A stretch of DNA of 64,000 nt from Lactobacillus rodentium (GTDB lineage: Bacteria; Bacillota; Bacilli; Lactobacillales; Lactobacillaceae). The translations under genes were made by a program, and so were the position numbers. Below the pieces are notes generated by a model that was given only the letters and a program-made list of their open reading frames with translations, had not been told where the DNA came from and ran no database searches. How positions within the stretch are numbered: position 1 is the first letter of the stretch; each line of letters begins with the position of its first letter. Positions 39,195 through 47,756 of the stretch are shown here, piece by piece. The stretch covers positions 49,759 through 113,758 of the forward strand of contig NZ_BFBY01000005.1 in assembly GCF_003423665.1 (NCBI RefSeq), in the 5' to 3' direction.

Positions 39195-40349
39195 TTATGA
39201 TCCGTCATATGAATCAAGTACAATCGGTCCCTTGCTTGAATCATTACCAAGAGGTTCTAATACTTCAGCCTTATTAATGAAGGGAATGTGCACATGTTCA
39301 CGCGTATTGGAAGCTAAATCAGTTACTATTTTATTGGCTAGGAGTCTAATTTCAGGATCAAGTGCCAAGTAAGCATGACTAAATTGGATTGCTCCACGAA
39401 GCTTATGAGCAGTTAGCTGGTTCATTTCAGTAATATTTTCATCTTCTAAAGTAGTAAATAATGCCATCCAAAGTGATTCACGTTCCTCACGTGGAATTGC
39501 TGTATTCCATGAAATTAAGGAATGACGAATTACCCGACTGGCGGTAGTTAAGCCGTTAGGAGCTAAAACAAAGCCGTTACGAGCTGCACGCCAGCGACGT
39601 GGATCATGTTGACTAACCATGTGTACATCACTTGAAACAACTAAAGTACGTTCGGGATGATCTAGCATCATCCCAAAAATAGATCCTTCAGGTACATAAG
39701 TAATCATTTTTGGAATCATCCGTTGAAAAGCAGGCGTTGAATAGGTAGCTTTCATAAAGCCTGGGCCATCAAAACTATAAGCTTTAATTACGCGGTCTTC
39801 ATCTCCAATGGGTAATCCTGTAATTGCATAAGTAGCTAGGTTACCACCTTTAGAATGTCCAGTAGTATAAATTTTGTCATTAGGAAAACGTTGAGCAATT
39901 TCTTTTAAATAATCAGCAGCAACAGTTTGACCAACAATTTGTGGCTGATAAGACATGTTAATATCTTCGGTTAAACCAATCATTGAGCCATCAGTACCAC
40001 GAAAAGCAACTAAAATTGTATTTTTATCAAGCCGCAAGGTCATTGCCGTAAATTGCACTGGTGGTTCTTTTTGTTGTTTATCAGTCCAATCAAGAATCTC
40101 TAAATCTTTATAACGTGCACTATAAGGAATTAAATGGAGGGTAGTAGTATCTACAGTATTTAATTGATAAGGTTTAGTACGTTTGTAAAGTAATCTTTTG
40201 GATGCTTCTTCAAGTGTGTGATTAGCAACTGATTTATCGAAAGGAAGATATGAAAAAGTAGCAAAAAAAGCAGCATCAAGACTGTTGAAGGGATCTTTTT
40301 CAAAAGAAAGGTCCCCGCGCCAACGAACGTAATCAAGTAGTTTTGGCAT
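39195..40349 (-). CDS. Lipase-like alpha/beta hydrolase (Mbeg1 / DUF2974 type)
   Basis: The 384-aa protein has FNSLDAAFFATFSYLPF near the N-terminus, as in DUF2974 proteins, and a nucleophile elbow GHSKGGNLATYA that fits a serine hydrolase. VAFRGTDGS supplies an oxyanion-type segment. There is no signal peptide, so it acts in the cytoplasm. The substrate is unknown. AAAGGA precedes the ATG. It is monocistronic. Confidence 0.8.
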   Translation of the reverse strand: MPKLLDYVRWRGDLSFEKDPFNSLDAAFFATFSYLPFDKSVANHTLEEASKRLLYKRTKPYQLNTVDTTTLHLIPYSARYKDLEILDWTDKQQKEPPVQFTAMTLRLDKNTILVAFRGTDGSMIGLTEDINMSYQPQIVGQTVAADYLKEIAQRFPNDKIYTTGHSKGGNLATYAITGLPIGDEDRVIKAYSFDGPGFMKATYSTPAFQRMIPKMITYVPEGSIFGMMLDHPERTLVVSSDVHMVSQHDPRRWRAARNGFVLAPNGLTTASRVIRHSLISWNTAIPREERESLWMALFTTLEDENITEMNQLTAHKLRGAIQFSHAYLALDPEIRLLANKIVTDLASNTREHVHIPFINKAEVLEPLGNDSSKGPIVLDSYDGS

Positions 40350-40434
40350 AAAAATTTCCTTTCTAATTTTTCTAACAAATTAATTTTAATAGTTTTTGAT
40401 TAAGATAGTTAGTACAAAGCTTTATAAGTATAAA

Positions 40435-40463
40435 AAAACTGACAGATAAAATCTGTCAGTTTT
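40435..40463 (-). terminator. Terminator of the MgtC-like gene
   Basis: The stem AAAACTGACAGAT / ATCTGTCAGTTTT with an AAA loop is followed by T residues on the minus strand. Confidence 0.9.
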
Positions 40464-40481
40464 AAAATATTTAAATAATTT

Positions 40482-41183
40482 TTACATTCCACCACGATTA
40501 TGAAGTACACGATGGATATTTTGATTTTTTTCAAGTGACATAATAATGTCATTTTCATCTTTACGATTTTTAATTACACCATCGACATTAATTAAGATAC
40601 GATCAGAAGAAACATCTAAGATCTTCATACTAATTTGTTCAACTTCGTTTTCTTCTAAATCTTTCTTTACATCTTGGAGGATATTTGGCGTGTTATTGGC
40701 ATCAACGTTAGCATTAAAGCGAACATGCAAAATGATGAAATTAATAAAGGAATCGTCGTGGAAAAGAATTTGAATTAAGAAAAGTAAAACCGTACAAATG
40801 ATTCCAATAAAGTACATGCCAGCACCGATTGCCATACCGATAGCAGCAGTTGCCCAGACACCGGCGGCTGTAGTTAATCCAGAGACTTGTTCCTTACGAA
40901 CTAAGATTGTACCTGCACCAATGAAGGAAATACCAGTAACGATTTGAGCGGCAATTCTTGATGGATCAAGTGCGATATTATGTAGATTTAAAATATCAAA
41001 GAACCCATATTTGGAAACTAACATAAATAATGCAGCTGCCACTGCAACTACCATGTGGGTACGCATCCCAGCACTTTTACGCTGCGTAGCTCTTTCATAA
41101 CCAATTGCGCCACCACAGAGGGCCGCAATTAAAAGACGACAGAACCAATCTATTTCAGTTGAAAATGAAGTAAATACAGACAT
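40482..41183 (-). CDS. MgtC/SapB-family membrane protein
   Basis: The 233-aa protein has an N-terminal membrane domain of about five helices with the family blocks LLIAALCGGAIGYERA, QIVTGISFIGAGTI and AAGVWATAAIGMAIG. A C-terminal soluble ACT-like domain (about 150-233) follows. MgtC proteins modulate ATP synthase or Mg2+ and acid adaptation; the role in lactobacilli is not established. AAGGAG lies before the start. Confidence 0.88.
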   Translation of the reverse strand: MSVFTSFSTEIDWFCRLLIAALCGGAIGYERATQRKSAGMRTHMVVAVAAALFMLVSKYGFFDILNLHNIALDPSRIAAQIVTGISFIGAGTILVRKEQVSGLTTAAGVWATAAIGMAIGAGMYFIGIICTVLLFLIQILFHDDSFINFIILHVRFNANVDANNTPNILQDVKKDLEENEVEQISMKILDVSSDRILINVDGVIKNRKDENDIIMSLEKNQNIHRVLHNRGGM

Positions 41184-41651
41184 AAATTCTCCTTTTTGTA
41201 TACTGTGTTTTATTGTAGACCTTTTTTGAATATTAATATAGGAGTTTTAGACTCTTTTAGCTATTAATAAAAAAACTTTATCGGAGGAAAAATGTAATTT
41301 CTTTCTTCTTTTGTCGTTATTTTATTCTGTAAAAATAAAAATATAACGAGTTATTGACCTGATAAATTATTTTCTGTAAGCTTTAAAAAGTTGGATAAGA
41401 TTTGTAAGAGTAAGAATGAGAATAAATCTAATAAAATTATTACCTAAAGTAAATCTTTGGGTATATTTTTTAATGATTAAAAGAACATAAGTTATTAATA
41501 ATGATTAAAAGCCTGAAAATCTAAAAGCTATTAAGGCTTTTCATTTTTTACTTGAAGATGTTAAAGATCTGCGAGAACTTTCAGATAAATATATATTTCT
41601 TCCAACAATACTCATCTTAGTAAATTTTGAGATATGAAAAAGGAAATGAGA
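41184..41651. other. AT-rich intergenic region with a possible coding remnant
   Basis: There is no complete gene. A frame at 41509-41637 (plus) starts right after a stop and reads KPENLKAIKAFHFLLEDVKD and onward for 42 codons without an initiator. It has protein-like composition and may be the tail of a lost gene. AAAAGCC ... GGCTTTT (41507-41547) could form a long-loop hairpin. Confidence 0.3.
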
Positions 41652-42938
41652 ATGGAAATAAATGTTAATGCTAAGCGATCAATTCTATTAATGAACTTAG
41701 TAGTCGCTTTTTTAATAACTTTGAGTTGCTTTAGTGTCTTTAATTCAACAGTTAATGCTGATAATAAGGATGTTCAAGATAATGCCCAAGTCTTAATGGA
41801 AGAAACGCAGGCTCATATTAAACAAGTTAATGATAATGAGCTTAGTAAAATAGATGGACATCCCCAAATTGCAGTTATTACACAAGAACACTTAAATGGG
41901 GAAGATTTAGATCAACGTGCTCAAGACTTATTTGATAAATATAAATTTGGTCGTAAAGGCTATGATAATGGGATTTTATTTTTAATAATTACTGGCGATC
42001 ACAAAATGCGTATGCAGACAGGATATGGTGTAGAATCGGCAGTCCCAGATACTTTTATTAATGAGTTAGTTGCCGGTGAGACTAAAGAAGACTTACAAGC
42101 TGGCGATTATAATGATGCAGTGACTGCAATTGTAGATAAGACTGCAAAACGATTAGCTGATCATGAAGATGAATTATTGGATAAAGGAGAAGTGGCCCAG
42201 GAAGAAAAAGCCCATCCTCATAAGACTTCTATATTTAGCTCTATTAGTAAATTTTTTAGGAATAATATTGTTAATAAAATTCCAGATACACTTATTGTTA
42301 TTGGGTTAATTATTTTAGGTATCTGGGCCTTTAAAGATGAATTATTGGTCATTTTAGCTGCTTTAGGATTGTTAATTGCAAGTCCGTACTTTATAGTTCA
42401 CGGGCATAAATTGAAAAAGGCCATTAGAGCCGAAGCTGCTAATCTATCACAAAGAGATTTAAAAAATATGCTAAATGAAGCGGACGAAGCCGATATAAAA
42501 ATAGAGCAGGTCCCAACCTTTGTAAAATTCTTTAAATATAATAAAGAAATTCGAGGTAAAACACTCCCTTGGTCGTCAGAATTGCTTGATGAAATTTCGA
42601 ATATGGATCTTGATGAATACAAGAAATTAACTGAGCGTTATAACCAAACTTTTGAGGCAGGAAGAAAAATAGAAAATTGGTCTGAAGATGATTTTCTTAA
42701 ATATTTAGGAACTACAGCAGTGACTGCTTCTATAGGAGCACTTTTAGCTAAAGATTTTGATCCTGAAAAATTAGGTAAGAAATGGGATGAAGATGTTCAT
42801 AAAGCATATAAGAGAAGTGTAGAGCAGGCAAGTAGGGATAACGATTCTTGGTTCTTTGACAGTGATTCAGGTGGGTCATCAGATTTCGGTGGCGATGGAG
42901 GATCATCCGGTGGAGGAGGTGGAGATGCTTCTTGGTAA
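41652..42938 (+). CDS. TPM-domain membrane protein
   Basis: From the ATG at 41652 (AAAGGA 7 bases upstream) the protein has 428 aa. Earlier in-frame ATGs at 41634 and 41646 lack usable spacing. A signal peptide (to about VNA) is followed by a TPM domain (DNAQVLMEETQAHIK, then GILFLIITGDHKMRMQTGYG), two membrane segments in the middle, a helical region, and a Gly/Ser-rich tail (SSGGGGGDASW). TPM proteins often pair with LemA, as here, and are linked to membrane protein or envelope upkeep. Confidence 0.85.
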   Translation: MEINVNAKRSILLMNLVVAFLITLSCFSVFNSTVNADNKDVQDNAQVLMEETQAHIKQVNDNELSKIDGHPQIAVITQEHLNGEDLDQRAQDLFDKYKFGRKGYDNGILFLIITGDHKMRMQTGYGVESAVPDTFINELVAGETKEDLQAGDYNDAVTAIVDKTAKRLADHEDELLDKGEVAQEEKAHPHKTSIFSSISKFFRNNIVNKIPDTLIVIGLIILGIWAFKDELLVILAALGLLIASPYFIVHGHKLKKAIRAEAANLSQRDLKNMLNEADEADIKIEQVPTFVKFFKYNKEIRGKTLPWSSELLDEISNMDLDEYKKLTERYNQTFEAGRKIENWSEDDFLKYLGTTAVTASIGALLAKDFDPEKLGKKWDEDVHKAYKRSVEQASRDNDSWFFDSDSGGSSDFGGDGGSSGGGGGDASW

Positions 42939-42987
42939 AAGACGGCATCTTCAGTAATTAATATTTAAGCGTAAAGGTTAAAATAAA

Positions 42988-43566
42988 ATGGATAAAAACA
43001 AAAGTAAAATTTGGTGGATAATAATTGGAGCTGTTGTGATCTTAGCAATAGGATCATACATAAAAATGAGTAATGATTTAAATAATGCAAAGCTAGCAGT
43101 TGATGCTCAATGGTCACAAGTTGAAAATGTAATGCAACGAAGAGCTGATTTAATTCCTAACTTAACTAGTTCAGTTCAAGGCTCAATGAAACATGAAGAT
43201 AAGGTTTTTGGCGAAATTGCCAAGGCTAGATCCAATTTTAATAATGCCAAAACACCTAATGCTAAATTAAAGGCAAATGATGAATTGAATGATAAAACTA
43301 CTGTGTTAGTTAATGCAATTTATGAAAATTACCCTAACTTAACTTCTAACAAAAATATTAATAGTTTAATGACTGAGCTTGAAGGAACAGAGAATAGAAT
43401 TGCAGTTGAACGACGTCGCTATATTCAAGATGTTAATGCCTATAATCAAAGGGTCTATAATTTCCCAACAAATATGGTTGCATCATCAAAAGGGATGTAC
43501 CCAATTCAAAACTATAAAGCAACTTCTTCAGCGCAAAAGGTTCCTAAAGTTAAATTAGATGAGTAA
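42988..43566 (+). CDS. lemA: LemA-family protein
   Basis: The 192-aa protein has one N-terminal membrane helix (about 8-26) and a helical LemA domain with the typical QWSQVENVMQRRADLIPNL and VERRRYIQDVNAYNQRVYNF blocks. It follows the TPM gene by 49 bases, the common TPM-LemA pair. The exact biochemical role is unknown. Confidence 0.92.
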   Translation: MDKNKSKIWWIIIGAVVILAIGSYIKMSNDLNNAKLAVDAQWSQVENVMQRRADLIPNLTSSVQGSMKHEDKVFGEIAKARSNFNNAKTPNAKLKANDELNDKTTVLVNAIYENYPNLTSNKNINSLMTELEGTENRIAVERRRYIQDVNAYNQRVYNFPTNMVASSKGMYPIQNYKATSSAQKVPKVKLDE

Positions 43567-43642
43567 TAGAAAAAACTATATTTAAATAAATAAACTATAC
43601 TTAGTAATAGATAATTTATTTGTAGAAAGGCTGGAAATTTAA

Positions 43643-44599
43643 GTGAAAGCTGTTGTAATTCATGAACCAGGTGGTCCTGAAAAATTAATTTATGAAGATA
43701 TCCCAACACCAACTATCAAACCAGGATGGTCTTTAGTAAAAATAAAAGGTTTTGGAATTAATCATTCAGAAATTTTTACTCGTAAGGGCTTATCACCATC
43801 TGTTAAATTTCCTCGAGTTTTAGGTATTGAATGTGTAGGAGTAATTGCTGAAACTACTGATCCTGAACGTTTACCGAAAGGACAAAAGGTAATCTCTATC
43901 ATGGGAGAAATGGGCCGAGACTTTGATGGATCTTATGCTGAATATGCACTTTTACCAAATAAACAAATTTATCCAGTAAGTACGACATTAGATTGGGCAA
44001 GTTTAGCAGCCGTACCGGAAACATACTACACCGCTTTTGGGTCATTACTTAATTTAAAGATAGAGCCTAGTGATAGTATCCTTGTTCGTGGTGGCACTAG
44101 TGGAGTAGGGATTGCGTTTACCAAATTAATTAAGGCACAATATCCGCAAATTAAAGTTGCTGGCACATCACGTAGTTTTGCTAAGGCTGAAGCGATGAAA
44201 AAGGTTGGCTATGAAGAAGTTGTAGTAGATAAAGATGGAGAACTCCAAACTCCTAAAAAGTTTGACAAAATTCTAGAATTAATTGGTCCTAAAACTATTA
44301 AGGATAGCTTTAAGCATACAAATGAGGGCGGAATTGTTTGTTCAACAGGTGAGCTTGGGAATGAATGGTACCTAAATCACTTTGATCCTATCATGGATAT
44401 AGCTCCAAATGGTTATCTAACAAGTTTTTACTCTAATAATGTTGATCAAAGCAGAATTAACGAAATGCTTGCTTATATAGAAAAATATCATGTTGATGTA
44501 AAACCAGAAAAAGTATTTGATCTTGCTCATGTAGCTGATGCTCATCATTATTTAGAGGGACACAATAGCTTTGGTAAAGTAGTGGTAGTAGAAGAATAA
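43643..44599 (+). CDS. Quinone oxidoreductase-like MDR-family dehydrogenase
   Basis: The 318-aa protein is read from a GTG (GAAAGG upstream) and begins MKAVVIHEPGGPEKLIYEDI. It is a zinc-free MDR enzyme: a GroES-like N-terminal domain and an NADPH-binding Rossmann domain with ILVRGGTSGVGIAFTKLIKA. It probably reduces quinones or other carbonyls with NADPH. No partner gene is evident. Confidence 0.85.
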   Translation: MKAVVIHEPGGPEKLIYEDIPTPTIKPGWSLVKIKGFGINHSEIFTRKGLSPSVKFPRVLGIECVGVIAETTDPERLPKGQKVISIMGEMGRDFDGSYAEYALLPNKQIYPVSTTLDWASLAAVPETYYTAFGSLLNLKIEPSDSILVRGGTSGVGIAFTKLIKAQYPQIKVAGTSRSFAKAEAMKKVGYEEVVVDKDGELQTPKKFDKILELIGPKTIKDSFKHTNEGGIVCSTGELGNEWYLNHFDPIMDIAPNGYLTSFYSNNVDQSRINEMLAYIEKYHVDVKPEKVFDLAHVADAHHYLEGHNSFGKVVVVEE

Positions 44600-44704
44600 A
44601 AGCATTCTGAAAAATTTTTACTAAACTATTTTCAAATAACCCATATCTTTGATAAAATAAAGCAGTACAACATAACAGTTTTATAGGATTAGGAGAAAAT
44701 CGAG

Positions 44705-45484
44705 ATGAGATTTAAAAAAGTTATTGCGGCTATTGCCTTAGCTGCGGGGTTAACTGCTACTGTGACTGCTTGTTCACAAAAGCCAAGTAATGAAGAAGTA
44801 ATTAAGCAAGTTAATAAGCACAAGATTCAGAGTTTCCACATGACTCAGGACATGACAACGGAAGTTAATGGTCAAAAGCAAGCTATAAAACAAGAAATCA
44901 CTTTTGGCGGTAACCCAATGACTGCTAAGGCAACTAGCTCTGCTGCTGGTCAAGAAGTCAAAATGTGGACTAGTGGTACAAATCAATACATTTCTGCTGG
45001 TGATGCTGATACTTGGTACAAGACAAAAATCACTGACCCAACTCAGTCTGCTGACAAGATTGCCAAGAGTATGAAAAATAGTAATAATATTTTAGCAGCC
45101 AATAAGGAAATTGCAAAAAACGCTTCTATTAAAGAAGACGGTGATAACTACGTAATTACTGTTAAGAATAATAAAGATACTAATGATGCAATCAGCAAGT
45201 CAGTTTATGAAGCAATAACTAAGATGGGTAACACTAATCAAGCTGATCAAGCCAAAGAAATTGCAAAGCAAATGAAGATCAAGAAGTTTACTTTCACCGA
45301 AACTGTTGATAAGAAGACTTACAAAGTTAAGAAATTAACTTCAAAGGGTACCATTTCTGTTGAGGGCGTGATTACTATGAACTTCAAACAAGTTATGGAC
45401 CATATTAATGGTTATCCACACTTAAAGGTCCCTGCTGATGTTGAAAATAACGCAAAACTTCTTAAGTCTTTAAATAAAAAGTAA
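44705..45484 (+). CDS. Surface lipoprotein (DUF6612-like, LolA/LppX-type fold)
   Basis: The 259-aa protein has a signal peptide with lipobox TVTAC (Cys23), then an extracellular domain (SFHMTQDMTTEVNGQKQAIK, EVKMWTSGTNQYISAGDADT) resembling beta-sheet lipoproteins that hold hydrophobic ligands. The function is unknown. A convergent hydrolase gene lies behind the terminator. Confidence 0.8.
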   Translation: MRFKKVIAAIALAAGLTATVTACSQKPSNEEVIKQVNKHKIQSFHMTQDMTTEVNGQKQAIKQEITFGGNPMTAKATSSAAGQEVKMWTSGTNQYISAGDADTWYKTKITDPTQSADKIAKSMKNSNNILAANKEIAKNASIKEDGDNYVITVKNNKDTNDAISKSVYEAITKMGNTNQADQAKEIAKQMKIKKFTFTETVDKKTYKVKKLTSKGTISVEGVITMNFKQVMDHINGYPHLKVPADVENNAKLLKSLNKK

Positions 45485-45517
45485 AAAGACGGATAGTTTA
45501 AAATATAAGATTAATTA

Positions 45518-45552
45518 AGGCCTGATTTCGATATTTTATCGGAGTCAGGCCT
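45518..45552. terminator. Hairpin terminator between convergent genes
   Basis: AGGCCTGATTTCGAT pairs with ATCGGAGTCAGGCCT, a long GC-rich stem. The T-runs are weak on both sides, but its position between convergent stops supports the call. Confidence 0.75.
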
Positions 45553-45555
45553 CTT

Positions 45556-46275
45556 TCATTTACTAACTTTATTAAGCCAATTAATTAGCAAGCTAGCCAC
45601 TTGTTTTTGTTGATTAGCATTAGAAATGGTCGCATGACCGTCGCCTTTTTGCTGACCATAAGAGCCAAAATTACCATGATTACCGCCTTTAATTGTTTGG
45701 TAGCTAGTATTTTTAGGTAGATATTTTTTATTTGTTTGGTATTTTTGCCAATTTAGGACTTTATCATGACTGGCGGTGATAGAAAGTACATCTAAATTAG
45801 TTTTATCTAAACGTCCCTTTTCATCCGCGTAAGCACCAAGTAAGAAAATACCACGCAGATATTTATTATGACTACCATGGCCATAACGACTAGCCATTGC
45901 TCCGCCGAGAGAGTGACCACCAACTACATAATTTTTATTTTTTCCCGCTAGTTTATCAGCTGCATTAACATTAAAGAAAGCAAGATTTAAGGGAAAATGA
46001 ACGACTTTAACTGTATAGCCTGCATTTGCCACTTGTTTGGCCCAGATTGAATATGAATCTGGTTCAACTAACGCACCAGTATAAAAAATGACCGTCATCT
46101 TATTATGCCGTGCTTTAAAAACTGTTACCTTATTAGTTTGACTAGCAGTTTGGGCTACTTTTTGAGCTGCAGATGAGGGATGATAAGTTGAAAAATGAAG
46201 CCATCCCGCTGCTGCTATTAGTAAGATCGCGATGATACTGATGATGACAATAATAACTTTTTTGGCCTTTTTCAT
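45556..46275 (-). CDS. Membrane-anchored alpha/beta hydrolase
   Basis: The 239-aa protein has an N-terminal membrane anchor (about 5-27) and an extracytoplasmic alpha/beta hydrolase domain. The nucleophile elbow is VVGGHSLGGAMAS. The acid is probably in LSITASHDKVL, and the His in KGGNHGNFGSYG. The start ATG overlaps the stop of the upstream HxlR gene (TAATG), so both are translated together. The substrate is unknown. Confidence 0.85.
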   Translation of the reverse strand: MKKAKKVIIVIISIIAILLIAAAGWLHFSTYHPSSAAQKVAQTASQTNKVTVFKARHNKMTVIFYTGALVEPDSYSIWAKQVANAGYTVKVVHFPLNLAFFNVNAADKLAGKNKNYVVGGHSLGGAMASRYGHGSHNKYLRGIFLLGAYADEKGRLDKTNLDVLSITASHDKVLNWQKYQTNKKYLPKNTSYQTIKGGNHGNFGSYGQQKGDGHATISNANQQKQVASLLINWLNKVSK

Positions 46276-46688
46276 TAGTTTTTATCCTGTTCTTCCTTAT
46301 GTAGATTCTTAACTTGTTGGGCATTGATATCAAAACTGATATTTGCTTGGTTAACTTGCGCTAAGTTTTCACCTAGAAAATTTAGATTAATCAGGTGTTT
46401 TGAAAGTTCTTGACCGATTGGCGTTAAAGAATAGACCACCTTAGGAGGGATAGTACCATAACTTTTTTTAGTGACAATACCATCTTCTTCCAATTGATTA
46501 AGCTGTTCAGTTAATACTTTTTTAGAAATCTTAGTATGGTTAACATCATTTTCGTATTTAAGTAATTCTAGGTAACGATAATCTTTTAGTCCTAAAGCAC
46601 AAATAATAGAAACCTTCCATTTTCCTGTAATTACTTTTAAGAGATAGTTAGTACCCATATGAAAATTATTCGTCAAACTCTTCACCAC
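46275..46688 (-). CDS. HxlR-family transcriptional regulator
   Basis: The 137-aa frame opens at a GTG (46688). The start is uncertain because no clear ribosome binding site is seen; the internal ATG (MGTNYLLK) is an alternative. The winged-helix core is typical HxlR: LLKVITGKWKVSIICALG, VLTEQLNQLEEDGIVTKK, VVYSLTPIGQEL. HxlR proteins respond to aldehydes or oxidants. Its own -10 lies inside a dyad upstream (46707-46732), which suggests autoregulation, and it is divergent from the esterase-glucosidase operon. Confidence 0.88.
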   Translation of the reverse strand: MVKSLTNNFHMGTNYLLKVITGKWKVSIICALGLKDYRYLELLKYENDVNHTKISKKVLTEQLNQLEEDGIVTKKSYGTIPPKVVYSLTPIGQELSKHLINLNFLGENLAQVNQANISFDINAQQVKNLHKEEQDKN

Positions 46689-46706
46689 TTTTAATTTATA
46701 CTTGTT

Positions 46707-46732
46707 AGTTACTATTATACTTCAAAGTAACT
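46707..46732. promoter_or_regulatory. Candidate HxlR operator over its own promoter
   Basis: The inverted repeat AGTTACT-N12-AGTAACT contains, on the minus strand, a perfect TATAAT (46719-46714) between its arms. The regulator bound here would block its own gene and perhaps also act on the divergent operon. Confidence 0.5.
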
Positions 46733-46823
46733 ACTTACTTTATACAAGCATAATAATTAAAATAACTGTGTATATTTGCAGTCATTTCAATTAAATAGTT
46801 TGTAGTTTTGGGAGGTAACATTG

Positions 46824-47741
46824 ATGAAGTACTTCAAAAAAATTATCGGTAACCATGGTGCCTATGCCAAATATTATCTTCAAGAACGTAGTGAAGAAGT
46901 TGATCCGCAACGTAAATTTCCAACTATGGTTATTTGTCCCGGTGGAGCTTTTATGATGACCTCTTTTCGTGAAGATGAGGCAGTCACTTTACGTTTTTTG
47001 GATGAAGGCTTCAATGTGGTAGTAGTCCATTATGCAACTAATGGTGCAGATAAATACTTAGGTAAAAGTAGTGACCAGCTTCCAAAGAAACCAGTAAGTT
47101 TATTTCCGAATTCTTTAGTTGAGCTTGCTCAAGCGGTTAGCTATCTCAAAGAACATGCGACTGATTGGGGAGTTAATGAAAATTATATTTGTGTCGGTGG
47201 CTTTTCCGCAGGAGCTAATATTGCGGCCCAGTTAGGTGTGTATTGGCAAGAAGATTGGTTAGAAAAATTAGTTGGTAAGCCTAAAGAATTTTATCGCCCA
47301 ACACATTTAATGTTGGGATACGGAGCTTATGATTTATCGGATAACGGTAATTCCCGTTACACAAAAATGCCGGAAATTATGAGTTATACTCGTCACGCTT
47401 TATTAGGGACAGTTGATCCGTCAAAAGACCAATTAGATAAAGTAAATCCTATAAAACATATTAGTAGTTTTACGCCACCAACGTTTTTATGGCAAACTGT
47501 AAAAGATGAGATTGTTAATGTTCAGGGAACGATTGATTTTGAGCAAGCCCTTTTTAATAAAAATGTTCCATTCGAAGCTCATATTTTTAATGAGGGTGGT
47601 CATGGGCTCTCATTGGCTGACTTAAGAACAGGTAATGATCAAAAACAAGTTAATTTTCAAGTAAGTAAGTGGTTTGATCTCTTTATTGAATGGTTAGCCC
47701 CTCAGAAAAGTCAAAGAGCTACTTTCTTTTCAGTAGATTAA
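46824..47741 (+). CDS. Acetyl esterase / lipase-like alpha/beta hydrolase
   Basis: The 305-aa cytoplasmic protein has the oxyanion motif CPGGAFMMTSFRE, the nucleophile elbow GGFSAGANIAAQ and a C-terminal His in NEGGHGLSLADL. The ATG at 46824 follows GGAGG by 8 bases (a TTG at 46821 is less likely). It is the first gene of an operon with a GH3 glucosidase, so it may deacylate glycosides, an inference from context. Confidence 0.87.
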   Translation: MKYFKKIIGNHGAYAKYYLQERSEEVDPQRKFPTMVICPGGAFMMTSFREDEAVTLRFLDEGFNVVVVHYATNGADKYLGKSSDQLPKKPVSLFPNSLVELAQAVSYLKEHATDWGVNENYICVGGFSAGANIAAQLGVYWQEDWLEKLVGKPKEFYRPTHLMLGYGAYDLSDNGNSRYTKMPEIMSYTRHALLGTVDPSKDQLDKVNPIKHISSFTPPTFLWQTVKDEIVNVQGTIDFEQALFNKNVPFEAHIFNEGGHGLSLADLRTGNDQKQVNFQVSKWFDLFIEWLAPQKSQRATFFSVD

Positions 47742-47756
47742 TTATGAGGTGATTCA

